Of a DNA stretch of 34,643 nt, positions 1 through 9,581 are shown piece by piece. A program made the translations under genes and the position numbers. Origin of the DNA: Comamonas sp. lk (GTDB taxonomy: Bacteria > Pseudomonadota > Gammaproteobacteria > Burkholderiales > Burkholderiaceae_C); assembly GCA_945925985.1 (NCBI GenBank), contig CAMELV010000040.1:1-34643 (forward strand), read 5' to 3'. The number at the start of each line of letters is the position of its first letter. The stretch's first letter is position 1. The notes under the pieces were generated by a model. It ran no database searches and was not told the origin of the DNA. It saw only the letters and a program-made list of their open reading frames with translations.

Positions 1-390
1 AACGATTAATGACTCCCAGGCAGAAGTGCTGGAGACTTTGAAGATCAGAAAACCCACCCAAGACGCCCAGTTGACCCTTTTGTAGTGGCAATTTTGAAGC
101 GAGCCCTATATGAATCAACAACTTGCGTCATTTGGTGTCGAACTCGGGAGAGCGGCAATCGTGCTGTTAACCAAGCCCATGACTAGTTGGCGTCTTTCCA
201 TCCTATTCATCCCATTAATTTTTGATATAATTTTTTGCCGATTCAAAAGTACCGTTCCCACCTTTACAACCCCAGGCCCATGCCCGTCAATCGATAGATT
301 TGCAGCTGAAGACAGTAAAAAACCTGAAGTCCCCTACGTGAAGTGGGTTAGTTGGAGCGGGGCATCCTATACATCTTTGCTCGAAGTGCA
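1..390. other. no supported gene; AT-rich left edge
   Basis: I see no convincing gene here. An open frame begins with ATG at 110 and runs to 469, but its product has no recognisable family features, it crosses the terminator at 391-418 and it overlaps the end of the carbonic-anhydrase-like gene on the other strand, so I do not call it. The stretch is visibly more AT-rich than the housekeeping region that follows. It could be the decayed edge of an accessory segment. Confidence 0.4.
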
Positions 391-418
391 AACAAAAAGG
401 CTTCCTTTCGGAAGCCTT
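391..418 (-). terminator. Rho-independent terminator of the carbonic-anhydrase-like gene
   Basis: Read on the minus strand, a perfect 9-bp stem AAGGCTTCC / GGAAGCCTT (397-418) closes a GAAA tetraloop and is followed directly by a T-rich tail (TTTTGTTT). It lies about 20 bases beyond the stop codon of the gene at 440-1012, which fits termination of that transcript. Stem, stable tetraloop and T-tract are all seen directly. Confidence 0.9.
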
Positions 419-439
419 GTCGGGCAAGTAAAAATTGGA

Positions 440-1012
440 TTAGGAAAAAGTTTCCAGTGTCCCATCTAGGCCCATCAGACCCAATTGCGCTCCCAGGGCT
501 GGAAATTTCTCGTTCAGTTGACGCCGAAACTCCAGCAAGGCCTGCTTGTGCGTCTCTGTTTCGACAGCCGAATTGGCCACTTTGTCTTCGCCATAAGCAA
601 TTTTTGCAGCGCCGCAATCACGGTGGTTGACGACAATCACCTTCTTGATGTTGTGCAGTTGCACTGAGGCACCCAAGTTTTCCCAGAAGGTCTTGCTCCA
701 TTCTTTAAATGCCGGAGCGACTACGCCTATAGACGCGCCGGCAATCGTAAACGCGCTGTATTTCCCGTTCAGGCCATCGCTTGCCTGCTTTTTATTGACC
801 AAGTCTTGAAACCTGGGATCAATACAAGACAAGACCATGGCTTCATAGTTCCCCGAAGCCGCCTGAACACCAGCGGACAGCATACCAATCGAACTAAACA
901 AAACCGCACCACCGGCAACGCGCATAAATTCGCGTCGGGAATTAGAGTGTGTCAGCACATCGCCGCAACACACGGGCGCATAGGCGACGGCAGTATTAAT
1001 AGATTTGAACAT
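440..1012 (-). CDS. exported beta-carbonic-anhydrase-like protein with twin-arginine signal
   Basis: This is a 190-residue protein resembling short bacterial beta-carbonic anhydrases, which bind zinc and interconvert CO2 and bicarbonate. The expected zinc and active-site residues are visible: C63-x-D65-x-R67 (SCIDPRF) and H130-x-x-C133 (NHRDC). The N-terminus carries a twin-arginine motif (SRREFMR, R26-R27), a hydrophobic stretch and an Ala-rich end (VQAAS, about 49-53), so export in folded form by the Tat system is likely. I chose ATG 1012 because GGAG lies 7 bases upstream; the frame stays open to 1141 but without family support. The gene stands alone between its own terminator and a tRNA gene. 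The fold family is fairly secure, catalytic activity is not; it could be a zinc-binding relative without hydration activity. Confidence 0.8.
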   Translation of the reverse strand: MFKSINTAVAYAPVCCGDVLTHSNSRREFMRVAGGAVLFSSIGMLSAGVQAASGNYEAMVLSCIDPRFQDLVNKKQASDGLNGKYSAFTIAGASIGVVAPAFKEWSKTFWENLGASVQLHNIKKVIVVNHRDCGAAKIAYGEDKVANSAVETETHKQALLEFRRQLNEKFPALGAQLGLMGLDGTLETFS

Positions 1013-1386
1013 GTTAAGGCTCCGCAAGGGGAAAACAACAAAAATTAAGATAAATTTTAAATAATGACAATATCCTTGGAAAAATTGGGGCATTGGCACC
1101 AGCTGAACCGCTACGGGCAACAAACAATGATCACGAGCCATGGGCTCACAGTCACTGTGCTATCGCTCAGGGGAACTGGCTCAAGCATAAGGAGTTGTCA
1201 TCCTAGCAAGGTGGCTTGTGAGGCGATTTCAACAAGCTGACAGTCTGTAAGTCCGATCGTTCTGGGTGCGGCGTCAATCGCCTCAGGGTCGATCTACTTT
1301 TGGGGGGGATGAAATCGGCTAGAGCGCTTGGCCAACCAGAATCCGACGCTCCAACACGCTTGGGAGCCGTTAGAACTGAGCCATTT
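1013..1386. other. non-coding stretch with a 13-bp palindrome
   Basis: This is a 374-base gap between the carbonic-anhydrase-like gene and the tRNA gene. The part next to the gene (1013-1100) is AT-rich and probably holds its promoter, but I cannot fix -35/-10 boxes. At 1147-1159 there is a perfect palindrome, CACAGT-C-ACTGTG, which could be an operator or chance. A protein-like minus-strand run of about 31 codons without a start codon ends near 1204 and may be a gene remnant. A run of seven G lies at 1302-1308. Confidence 0.4.
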
Positions 1387-1463
1387 TGGTCGGGGTGAGA
1401 GGATTCGAACCTCCGGCCTCTACGTCCCGAACGTAGCGCTCTACCAGGCTAAGCTACACCCCG
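1387..1463 (-). tRNA. tRNA-Pro (anticodon CGG)
   Basis: On the minus strand a 77-nt tRNA folds with a fully paired acceptor stem (CGGGGTG with CACCCCG), discriminator A and an encoded CCA end at 1387-1389. The anticodon stem CTACG/CGTAG encloses the loop TTCGGGA, giving anticodon CGG, which reads the proline codon CCG. The T-arm contains GGTTCGAATCC. The D-arm sequence AGCCTGGTAGAGC resembles the E. coli tRNA-Pro genes. The 3' end faces the AT-rich accessory-looking stretch at the left of the window. Confidence 0.95.
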
Positions 1464-1600
1464 ATACTGTCGCCGAAGTGCCAAGAGTGACGCCTCAAAA
1501 CTACGAGGTTAATTCTAACAAACCCTCGGCGACCGGGGCGGCGTGTAATATGACGCTTTGAACTACTACCCGCTGATGACCTTTGCCACACTGCCCACCG

Positions 1601-1771
1601 ATGGACCTATTACGAATTGTATGCGTCGTTGTTTCGGCCTCAAGCCTGAGCGCTTGCGCCGTGGTTGCAGTGGCTGACGCTGCAGTTACCGTGGCTGCCA
1701 CTGGCGTCAAAGTGGTTGCCAAGACGGTCGGAGCCGTGGTGGATGTGGTGACGCCTGAGCCCAAAAAGTAA
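1601..1771 (+). CDS. small putative lipoprotein
   Basis: This is a 56-residue protein with an N-terminal hydrophobic segment ending in a lipobox (LSAC, about residues 16-19), so it is probably lipidated and anchored to the outer or inner membrane. After the cysteine it is almost entirely Ala/Val/Thr, then VGAVVDVVTPEPKK. This matches my memory of a widespread family of tiny proteobacterial lipoproteins of unknown function whose C-terminus reads like VGAAVDVVTP. I prefer ATG 1601; a TTG at 1583 in the same frame would add six residues that spoil the signal peptide. It lies alone between the tRNA gene and the end of ispB. Confidence 0.65.
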   Translation: MDLLRIVCVVVSASSLSACAVVAVADAAVTVAATGVKVVAKTVGAVVDVVTPEPKK

Positions 1772-1821
1772 CGTTCCCCGCCGCAGCAGCAATCCAATTC
1801 GCTTGGCGCGCCGCTCAGGGC

Positions 1822-2868
1822 TCAGGATTGCCGTTGCAGCAACGCGGTTGCGAGTTCGATCAAACAGTCGGCGTGCGGGCCCGGCGGTAATTGTCTTGCC
1901 GCTGTCACCGCTCTGGCAGCCTCGGCGCCGGCGGCTTCCCGCGCAACGTCAAGTGCGCCGGTGCGTCGCACGACTTGAATCACCTCATGGAGGCGGTCGC
2001 AGTCGCCAGCCTCAATGGCGCTTTTGACCAAGGCGCGTTCTTCTGGCGTGCCGCGTTGCATCGCGGCGATCAGCGGCAGTGTCGCCTTGCCTTCGCGCAG
2101 GTCATCACCCAGGCTTTTCCCCATCACTTCGCTGTCGCCAGCGTAATCGAGGACGTCATCAATGACCTGGAATGCGGTACCGAGCGCCTGGCCGTAATCC
2201 GCGCAGGCCGCCTCTAGGGCTGGTGAACCACCCGACAAAATAGCACCGACGCGGGCGCTAGCCTCAAACAATTTAGCGGTTTTTGACCGGATCACCTGCA
2301 AGTAGTTGACCTCGTCGAGCTCGGCGTTGTGCATATTCATCAACTGCAGCACTTCCCCCTCGGCAATGACGTTAGTGGCATCGGCCAACACGGCCATGAT
2401 GCGCATATCACCGACTTCCACCATCATCTGGAACGCCCGGGAGTACATAAAGTCGCCCACCAGAACACTGGCGGGGTTTCCGAAGGTCTCATTGGCGGTG
2501 GCATTGCCACGGCGCAGGGCCGAATCGTCAACCACGTCATCGTGCAGCAGGGTGGCCGTATGAATGAACTCGACCACTGCCGCCAGATTAATGCGTTGCA
2601 CACCGTTAAAGCCCATGGCTCCGCAGCAGAGGAGCAGTAAGGCGGGGCGCAGCCGTTTACCGCCTGCGGCAATGATGTAGCTTGAGACCTGACCAACCAG
2701 TGGCACCCCAGAATTCAGCCTTTGGGCAATCACACGATCGACCTCGCGCATGTCGTCGCCGATGACGGCCATGGAAGTGGCGGGTGAGGGGGAGGCGGGA
2801 GCGGTTTGCACGGTTTGTAGAGGAGTCGACAGGGCGATTATAGGAAGGTGAGTGGGCGTGGCGGACAC
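1822..2868 (-). CDS. ispB: octaprenyl (polyprenyl) diphosphate synthase
   Basis: This trans-prenyltransferase extends farnesyl diphosphate with isopentenyl diphosphate units to make the side chain of ubiquinone. Both aspartate-rich motifs that bind Mg-diphosphate are present: DDVVD at 110-114 (in LLHDDVVDD) and DDVLD at 237-241 (in QVIDDVLDYAGD), along with GGKRLRP near 69-75. The 348 residues exceed the usual 320-330 because of a Ser/Pro/Ala-rich N-terminal extension. The first start is GTG at 2868 with no strong ribosome site; an internal ATG at 2772 (MAVIGDDMREVD) is a fair alternative that would give the usual length. The gene is divergent from rplU-rpmA-obgE, a common arrangement in beta- and gammaproteobacteria that supports the ispB call over other chain-length classes. 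Confidence 0.92.
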   Translation of the reverse strand: MSATPTHLPIIALSTPLQTVQTAPASPSPATSMAVIGDDMREVDRVIAQRLNSGVPLVGQVSSYIIAAGGKRLRPALLLLCCGAMGFNGVQRINLAAVVEFIHTATLLHDDVVDDSALRRGNATANETFGNPASVLVGDFMYSRAFQMMVEVGDMRIMAVLADATNVIAEGEVLQLMNMHNAELDEVNYLQVIRSKTAKLFEASARVGAILSGGSPALEAACADYGQALGTAFQVIDDVLDYAGDSEVMGKSLGDDLREGKATLPLIAAMQRGTPEERALVKSAIEAGDCDRLHEVIQVVRRTGALDVAREAAGAEAARAVTAARQLPPGPHADCLIELATALLQRQS

Positions 2869-2902
2869 CCTACAGGGGAGCAGATGCCACCTAAATCCCC
2901 TG

Positions 2903-2911
2903 TGCTATAGT
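2903..2911 (+). promoter_or_regulatory. extended -10 promoter element upstream of rplU
   Basis: TGC-TATAGT forms an extended -10 box (TGn followed by TATAGT) about 50 bases upstream of the rplU start. No good -35 hexamer is visible at 17-18 bp, which is normal for extended -10 promoters. AAGAGG at 2950-2955 is the ribosome site for rplU. The promoter would serve the rplU-rpmA pair. Confidence 0.5.
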
Positions 2912-2960
2912 CATGGGCTCTGTGAAAATCCGTTCTCAGAGCAAATGAGAAGAGGTCAAT

Positions 2961-3272
2961 ATGTACGCGGTCATAAAAACCGGCGGCAAGCAATACCGAG
3001 TTGCTGCTGGTGAAAAAATTAAAGTAGAACAGATTGCTGCGGACGTAGGCCAAGAAATCGTATTCGACCATGTTCTGGCTGTCGGCAACGGCGCTGAACT
3101 GAAAGTGGGTACGCCCTTGGTGTCCGGCGCAACAGTGAGTGTCACAGTCTTGGCACACGGCAAGCACGACAAGGTCAGCATCTTCAAGATGCGTCGTCGC
3201 AAGCACTACCAAAAACGGCAGGGGCATCGTCAACAGTTCACCGAACTGCTGATCGGTGCCATTGCGGCATAA
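2961..3272 (+). CDS. rplU: 50S ribosomal protein L21
   Basis: L21 is a 103-residue protein of the large ribosomal subunit that binds 23S rRNA. The N-terminus [14 protein letters not shown] and the basic C-terminal stretch [17 protein letters not shown] are diagnostic, and the length is standard. The start is ATG 2961 with AAGAGG five bases upstream. It is followed after 12 bases by rpmA on the same strand, the near-universal L21-L27 pair, and both probably share the promoter at 2903-2911 and the terminator at 3567-3594. Confidence 0.98.
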   Translation: MYAVIKTGGKQYRVAAGEKIKVEQIAADVGQEIVFDHVLAVGNGAELKVGTPLVSGATVSVTVLAHGKHDKVSIFKMRRRKHYQKRQGHRQQFTELLIGAIAA

Positions 3273-3284
3273 GGGAAACAGGTC

Positions 3285-3542
3285 ATGGCACAGAAAAAAG
3301 GCGGCGGCTCTACGCGAAACGGGCGAGATTCCAAGCCCAAGATGCTCGGCGTGAAGGCATATGGTGGGGAGTCGGTCAGTGCCGGCGCCATCATCGTCCG
3401 CCAAAGGGGCACCAAGTTCCACCCCGGGGTGAATGTCGGCATTGGCAAGGACCACACCCTGTTTGCCCTGGTTGACGGCCATGTGTCGTTTGCCATCAAA
3501 GGTGCGCTCAACAAGCACACGGTGAACATCACCTCGGCCTGA
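3285..3542 (+). CDS. rpmA: 50S ribosomal protein L27
   Basis: L27 is an 85-residue large-subunit protein whose flexible N-terminal tail reaches the peptidyl transferase centre. The sequence [16 protein letters not shown] and the core [21 protein letters not shown] are typical. There is no Firmicutes-type cleavable N-terminal extension. It is cotranscribed with rplU and followed 24 bases later by a strong terminator that separates the ribosomal protein pair from obgE. Confidence 0.98.
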   Translation: MAQKKGGGSTRNGRDSKPKMLGVKAYGGESVSAGAIIVRQRGTKFHPGVNVGIGKDHTLFALVDGHVSFAIKGALNKHTVNITSA

Positions 3543-3562
3543 GCTGCGGTAATTTCACCTGA

Positions 3563-4678
<1,116 letters not shown>

Positions 4679-4681
4679 TCT

Positions 4682-4733
4682 AATTGCTATTTATTTTGTA
4701 GCTACTACTCTATGATTCACGGGGCTTAGGAGT
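4682..4733. repeat. diverged copy of a dispersed about 51-bp element
   Basis: The gap between obgE and proB contains AATTGCTAT...GTAGC, a short AT-rich inverted repeat, followed by CACGGGGCTTAGGAG. It resembles the better-matched pair at 15685-15735 and 24489-24539 at both ends (AATTGCTA...AGC on one side, GGGCTA/GGGCTTA-GAGG on the other), but is more diverged. The GGAG that serves as the proB ribosome site falls within or beside it. Confidence 0.5.
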
Positions 4734-4737
4734 CGAA

Positions 4738-5874
4738 ATGACCACAGACGTCGCCTCTACAGTATTGCGCGATGCGCGCCGCATTGTGGTCAAGGTTGGT
4801 TCCAGCCTAGTTACCAATGACGGGCGTGGCCTGGATGAGGCCGCCATTGGTGAGTGGTGCCGTCAGCTGTCTTTGTTGGTGCGGGGTGGGCGTGAACTCA
4901 TCATGGTGTCCAGCGGCGCCATCGCCGAGGGCATGAAGCGTCTGGGCTGGCGCACCCGGCCGCACGAAATCCATGAACTTCAGGCCGCGGCGGCGGTGGG
5001 CCAGATGGGACTGGCGCAGATGTATGAGACCAAGCTGCGTGAACACGGTTTGGGCAGCGCCCAGGTATTGCTGACCCATGCTGACCTGGCGGACCGCGAG
5101 CGTTACCTGAATGCCCGCTCGACCCTGCTAACCCTGCTCAGGCTAGGCGTGGTGCCGGTGATCAATGAAAACGACACCGTGGTCACTGACGAGATCAAGT
5201 TTGGCGACAACGACACCCTAGGGGCTCTGGTGGCCAACCTGGTCGAGGCTGATGCCCTGGTGATCCTGACCGACCAGAACGGGCTGTTCACTGCCGACCC
5301 ACGGCGTGACCCAAAGGCCAGCTTTGTGCATCAAGCCAAGGCCGGTGATCCGGCGCTGGAGGCCATGGCCGGCGGCGCAGGCTCTAGCCTGGGACGGGGC
5401 GGCATGATCACCAAGATTTTGGCGGCCAAACGGGCCGCCGGCTCGGGGGCCTCTACCGTGATCGCCTGGGGCCGTGAGCCGGACGTCCTGTTGCGTCTGA
5501 TGCAGGGCGAAGCGATTGGCACTCTGTTGATCGCACCCACGCAGAAAAATCAGGCGCGCAAGCAATGGATGGCCGATCACCTGCAATTGCGCGGCGCGGT
5601 CACGGTGGACCCCGGCGCTGTGCACCAATTGCGCGCTGGGGGCAAAAGCCTGCTGCCGATCGGCATGACGGCGGTTGAGGGCGATTTTTCGCGCGGCGAT
5701 GTGATCGCCGTACGAGACCCGCAGGGGCTGGAGATCGCCCGTGGCCTAGCCAATTACGCCAGCACAGAAGCGAGGCTGATTTGCCGCAAACCCTCGGGAG
5801 AGTTCGAGAAACTGCTGGGCTATGCCGCCGAACCAGAAATGGTGCATCGCGATAACCTGGTGCTCACGCGCTAA
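4738..5874 (+). CDS. proB: glutamate 5-kinase
   Basis: ProB phosphorylates L-glutamate to gamma-glutamyl phosphate, the first and feedback-controlled step of proline synthesis. The 378 residues contain the amino-acid-kinase domain ([11 protein letters not shown] near 16-27, [21 protein letters not shown] at about 142-148, GRGGMITKI near 220) and a C-terminal PUA domain (about 285-370), which is the two-domain architecture of the E. coli enzyme. Start ATG 4738 has GGAG nine bases upstream. proA is not next to it in this window. The gene converges with rppH, 35 bases apart, without a clear terminator between them. Confidence 0.97.
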   Translation: MTTDVASTVLRDARRIVVKVGSSLVTNDGRGLDEAAIGEWCRQLSLLVRGGRELIMVSSGAIAEGMKRLGWRTRPHEIHELQAAAAVGQMGLAQMYETKLREHGLGSAQVLLTHADLADRERYLNARSTLLTLLRLGVVPVINENDTVVTDEIKFGDNDTLGALVANLVEADALVILTDQNGLFTADPRRDPKASFVHQAKAGDPALEAMAGGAGSSLGRGGMITKILAAKRAAGSGASTVIAWGREPDVLLRLMQGEAIGTLLIAPTQKNQARKQWMADHLQLRGAVTVDPGAVHQLRAGGKSLLPIGMTAVEGDFSRGDVIAVRDPQGLEIARGLANYASTEARLICRKPSGEFEKLLGYAAEPEMVHRDNLVLTR

Positions 5875-5909
5875 GCCGGCCGACCCGCCCGCTTAGCCCT
5901 AGGCGGCAG

Positions 5910-6527
5910 TCAGGTCGGGGTAAAGCCACCGCCCAACCGGGTATAGCTGCCGCTAACGGGCAGCGACATGGAACTGTCTAGAGGTTCTGCTTCGAGGTCG
6001 CTGGGCTGTTCCGGCCCGCGCCGACCTGGCCGCAATAAGCGCAAGCGCTGGTCATTTCTCGGCAGGTAGCGGGCCAGTTCGGTCAAGGCCATTTCGTAGA
6101 CGCCGCGTTTGAACTCAACGACGGCCTCCAGTGGCACCCAATAATCATTCCAGCGCCACGCATCGAACTCGGGGTGTTCGGTCGCCCGCAGGTTCAGATC
6201 CCAGTCGTGACCGACCAGTTGCAGCAGGAACCAAATTTGTTTCTGGCCCTTGTAATGACCGCGCGCATCGCGGCGGATATATCGGTCTGGCACCTCATAG
6301 CGCAACCAGTCCCGGGTGCGGGCCACAATACGAACATGCTCACGTTGGAGCCCGACTTCCTCGTGCAACTCACGGATCATGGCTTGCTCTGGGGTCTCTC
6401 CCCGGTCAATGCCACCCTGCGGAAACTGCCAAGAGTGCGTTCGTATTCGCTTGCCCCAGAACACCTGGTTCTTCTGGTTGAGCAGGACGATGCCGACATT
6501 GGGGCGAAAGCCGTCCCGGTCAAGCAT
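5910..6527 (-). CDS. rppH: RNA pyrophosphohydrolase (Nudix)
   Basis: RppH removes pyrophosphate from the 5' triphosphate end of mRNAs and so starts RNase E-dependent decay. The Nudix box is complete at 38-60 (G-x5-E-x7-REL-x-EE-x-GL), and the start [15 protein letters not shown] is characteristic. I chose ATG 6527, with GAGG nine bases upstream, over a TTG two codons earlier. At 205 residues it is longer than the E. coli protein (176). The extra C-terminal part ([21 protein letters not shown]...) looks low-complexity and disordered, as is common in betaproteobacterial RppH. It is divergent from proS. Confidence 0.95.
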   Translation of the reverse strand: MLDRDGFRPNVGIVLLNQKNQVFWGKRIRTHSWQFPQGGIDRGETPEQAMIRELHEEVGLQREHVRIVARTRDWLRYEVPDRYIRRDARGHYKGQKQIWFLLQLVGHDWDLNLRATEHPEFDAWRWNDYWVPLEAVVEFKRGVYEMALTELARYLPRNDQRLRLLRPGRRGPEQPSDLEAEPLDSSMSLPVSGSYTRLGGGFTPT

Positions 6528-6620
6528 AATCAAACCTCGGATTTTTAACTGTCCCCATTATGCACAGCAAGCGCTGCGCAGCAAGAGGAACAGCCCTCAG
6601 ACAATAGTGATTGCCCTGCC

Positions 6621-8366
6621 ATGAAAGCCTCCCAATTCTTTATCTCCACCCAGAAGGAAGCGCCAACCGACGCTGAGGTGGTCAGCCACAAACTGATGAT
6701 GCGCGCCGGTATGATCAAGAAGCTTGGCGCTGGGATTTACACCCTGATGCCGCTGGGTCTGCGGGTGGTGCGCAAGGTGGAAGCCATTGTTCGGGAAGAG
6801 ATGAACCGGGCCGGGGCAGTCGAACTGGCCATGCCGGTGGTCCAACCGGCCGAGCTTTGGCAGGAGACGGGCCGCTTTGCCAAGATGGGGCCGGAGTTGC
6901 TGCGCATCAAAGACCGGCACGACCGTGACTTTGTGGTGCAGCCCACCAGTGAAGAGGTGGTGACCGACATCGCACGCCAGGAAATCCGCAGCTACAAGCA
7001 GTTGCCGCGCAACTTTTATCAGATTCAGACCAAGTTCCGAGACGAGCGCCGCCCCCGTTTTGGCCTGATGCGCGGGCGCGAGTTCATCATGAAGGACGCC
7101 TACAGCTTTGACCGCGACCAGGCCAGCGCCAAGACCAGTTACCAGGTAATGGCCCAAGCTTACCGGCGGATTTTTGACCGTTTTGGCCTGACTTACCGGG
7201 CCGTGGCAGCCGACAGCGGTGCCATTGGCGGCGACCTGAGTGAAGAATTTCAGGTGATTGCCGCCACGGGCGAAGACGCCATCGTGTTCTGTCCGGACAG
7301 CGACTACGCTGCCAACATGGAAAAGGCCGAGGCCCTGGCGCCACAGGTGCCGCGCCCGGCGCCAGGCCAGGCCATGACCAAAACGGCGACGCCGGGCAAG
7401 AGTACCTGTGCTGATGTGGCCGAGTACCTGCAGGTCCCGTTGCAGCAAACCGTCAAGTCTCTGGTGCTCACCACCGAGGACAAAAACGAGGCTGGCGAGA
7501 TTGTGAAGCGCCAGGTCTGGCTGCTGATGCTTCGCGGTGACCATGACATGAACGAGGTTAAGGCCAATAAATTACCTGGCATGGAAGGCGGCTTCCGCTT
7601 TGCTACGCTGGACGAAATCGACGAGCACTTTGGATGTAAGCCGGGCTACCTTGGTTTGATCAACCTGAAAAAACCGGTTCGTGTGGTGGCTGACCGCGAA
7701 GTCGCTGTCATGAGCGACTGGATTTGCGGTGCCAATGAGGTCGATTTCCATATCACCGGCGTCAACTGGGGCCGTGACCTGCCAGAACCCGACCTTGTGG
7801 CAGATTTGCGTAACGTGGTGGCGGGCGACCCGTCGCCTGACGGCAAAGGGTTGCTGGCGATCGAGCGCGGTATCGAGATTGGGCATGTGTTTTACTTGGG
7901 CACCAAGTACAGCCAGGCGATGAGCGCCACTTTTCTTGACGTGAACGGCAAACCGCAGTTCATGGAAATGGGCTGTTATGGCATTGGCATCACCCGTCTG
8001 CCGGCGGCGGCGATTGAGCAGAACCATGATGCGCGCGGCATCATCTGGCCTGATGCGCTGGCGCCGTTCACCGTGGTGTTGTGCCCCATCAGTCCGGACC
8101 GTTTCCCCGAAGTCAAGACCGCCGCTGATGGGCTCTATGCCCAGTTGATCGCCATGGGTGTCGATGTGATCCTGGATGACCGCGGCGAGCGCCCCGGCGC
8201 CATGTTCGCCGACTGGGAACTGATTGGGGTGCCGCATCGGGTGACACTGGGAGACCGGGGCCTGAAGGCTGGTGAGGTGGAGTACCAGCATCGGCGCGAC
8301 GCCGCAGCCACGGCGGTGCCACTGGCTGATATCGCAGCCCTGCTCAGTGCACGTTTGGCGGTCTGA
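6621..8366 (+). CDS. proS: prolyl-tRNA synthetase (bacterial type)
   Basis: This class II synthetase charges tRNA-Pro. The 581 residues fit the bacterial type: [15 protein letters not shown] start, motif 2 ([17 protein letters not shown], from about 139), the inserted editing domain (about 224-407) that deacylates Ala-tRNA-Pro, motif 3 with GCYGIGITR (from about 451), and the anticodon-binding domain at the C-terminus. Start ATG 6621 has no strong Shine-Dalgarno sequence but matches the family N-terminus. The lytic transglycosylase gene follows 8 bases after the stop, so the two are probably cotranscribed. Confidence 0.98.
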   Translation: MKASQFFISTQKEAPTDAEVVSHKLMMRAGMIKKLGAGIYTLMPLGLRVVRKVEAIVREEMNRAGAVELAMPVVQPAELWQETGRFAKMGPELLRIKDRHDRDFVVQPTSEEVVTDIARQEIRSYKQLPRNFYQIQTKFRDERRPRFGLMRGREFIMKDAYSFDRDQASAKTSYQVMAQAYRRIFDRFGLTYRAVAADSGAIGGDLSEEFQVIAATGEDAIVFCPDSDYAANMEKAEALAPQVPRPAPGQAMTKTATPGKSTCADVAEYLQVPLQQTVKSLVLTTEDKNEAGEIVKRQVWLLMLRGDHDMNEVKANKLPGMEGGFRFATLDEIDEHFGCKPGYLGLINLKKPVRVVADREVAVMSDWICGANEVDFHITGVNWGRDLPEPDLVADLRNVVAGDPSPDGKGLLAIERGIEIGHVFYLGTKYSQAMSATFLDVNGKPQFMEMGCYGIGITRLPAAAIEQNHDARGIIWPDALAPFTVVLCPISPDRFPEVKTAADGLYAQLIAMGVDVILDDRGERPGAMFADWELIGVPHRVTLGDRGLKAGEVEYQHRRDAAATAVPLADIAALLSARLAV

Positions 8367-8374
8367 GCCACGCC

Positions 8375-8998
8375 GTGGCCAGCCCGCTGGTTTCAAGGCG
8401 TTTAGGTCTGTTGGCCTTGATTTCAGGGCTTGGGCTGACCTCAATTTCAGAGCATGCTCAGGCGGGCGGACAGCTTGAAGAGCCCCTTGCGGATGCGGTT
8501 CGAACTGCTTTGAGTTCGGCGGTCGCGAATGCTGCGCCACCGGTGCTAGATTTTGCGGACAGCGCCGATCGACTCAATTACCTGCGTTGGCTGGGCACCA
8601 TGAGCGAGCGCCTGAAAAAGCAGAAGCCGGACTTTGACGTGCGGAGGGAATTTTTACAGACGCTGTGGTACGAAAGTCGCCGCGCCGGGCTCGAGCCCGC
8701 GCTGGTCTTGGCCTTGGTTCAGGTGGAAAGCAATTTTCGCAAGCACGCAGTGTCTAGCGCTGGCGCGCGAGGCTATATGCAAGTTATGCCCTTCTGGATG
8801 CGAGTCTTGGGCCATGGCGATACCGGAAGGCTGTTCCACTTGCAGACCAATCTACGCTTTGGCTGTGTGATCCTGCGCCATTACCTTGATCTTGAGCGGG
8901 GCGACCTGTTCATGGCTTTGGGACGTTACAACGGATCGCGAGGGCAATCGCCTTACCCCAGCGCGGTACTGGCGACCAAACGCCGGTGGTTGCTTTGA
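8375..8998 (+). CDS. lytic transglycosylase, SLT domain
   Basis: This is a predicted exported murein lytic transglycosylase, which cleaves peptidoglycan glycan strands to 1,6-anhydro products. A hydrophobic signal (LGLLALISGLGLTSISEHAQA, about 10-30) precedes an N-terminal helical part and then the SLT-type catalytic domain with LVQVESNFRKHAVS, where E118 is the likely catalytic acid, followed by GARGYMQVMPFW and ALGRYNGSRG. The start is GTG 8375, eight bases after the proS stop. At 207 residues it is a short single-domain member. I cannot assign it to a named E. coli Mlt class. It converges with grxD. Confidence 0.9.
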   Translation: MASPLVSRRLGLLALISGLGLTSISEHAQAGGQLEEPLADAVRTALSSAVANAAPPVLDFADSADRLNYLRWLGTMSERLKKQKPDFDVRREFLQTLWYESRRAGLEPALVLALVQVESNFRKHAVSSAGARGYMQVMPFWMRVLGHGDTGRLFHLQTNLRFGCVILRHYLDLERGDLFMALGRYNGSRGQSPYPSAVLATKRRWLL

Positions 8999-9029
8999 AC
9001 CGCCCCCCCGTGCTGGACTGGCAGTGAAT

Positions 9030-9356
9030 TTAGGCCGCTTTGCCCGTCAGCACCTGCTGTAGTTCGCCGCTTTCATACATCTCCGTCATGATGTCGGAGC
9101 CGCCAATAAACTCTCCTTTGATATAGAGCTGCGGAATGGTGGGCCAGTTGCTGTAGTCTTTGATACCGGCACGAATGGCGGGGTCTTCCAGCACGTTGAC
9201 GGTCGTGACGGCCTTGGCATCAACGCCGCAGGCCTTCAGGATTTGGATCGCCCGACCGGAGAAACCGCATTGCGGGAAATTGGCGTTGCCTTTCATGAAC
9301 AGCAGCACGTCGCTGGATTTGACCAATTGGTCAATACGTTGTTGGGTGTCACTCAT
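9030..9356 (-). CDS. grxD: monothiol glutaredoxin, Grx4 family
   Basis: This 108-residue monothiol glutaredoxin has the CGFS active site (C30-G31-F32-S33, in FPQCGFSG) plus the WPTIPQLYIKGEFIGGSDI glutathione-binding region. Family members bind a [2Fe-2S] cluster with glutathione and deliver it in Fe-S biogenesis. In many Burkholderiales grxD follows prmC in the hemA-prfA-prmC group on the same strand. Here the orientation is the same but about 2.8 kb containing the HD-type gene pair lies between. Confidence 0.97.
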   Translation of the reverse strand: MSDTQQRIDQLVKSSDVLLFMKGNANFPQCGFSGRAIQILKACGVDAKAVTTVNVLEDPAIRAGIKDYSNWPTIPQLYIKGEFIGGSDIMTEMYESGELQQVLTGKAA

Positions 9357-9581
9357 GATGGGGCTCCTAAAAGTTCAGTGGCCGTATTATTTCACCTTGG
9401 GCGTCGGTGTGCTGCCGGTGACCCTATGGATTGAAGGGATGCAGACGCGGGCAAGCTGACTTCAACTGCAGCGCAAAGACCTGAGCCATTTTGTGGGATA
9501 GACTTTGCCGGTATGTAGTGGCTGACTGGCGCTCCAGCCTGACAGCATAATGCGTCAGATTTTTTCGAGCAGTGATCACGC

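Noticed and set aside
110..469. 119-codon plus-strand open frame at the left edge
   Set aside because: No recognisable motif; it runs through the terminator at 391-418 and into the end of the carbonic-anhydrase-like gene on the other strand.
1170..1300. Minus-strand protein-like run of about 31 codons (IDAAPRTIGLTDCQLVEIAS)
   Set aside because: No start codon and too short to identify; may be a gene remnant but I cannot support a call.
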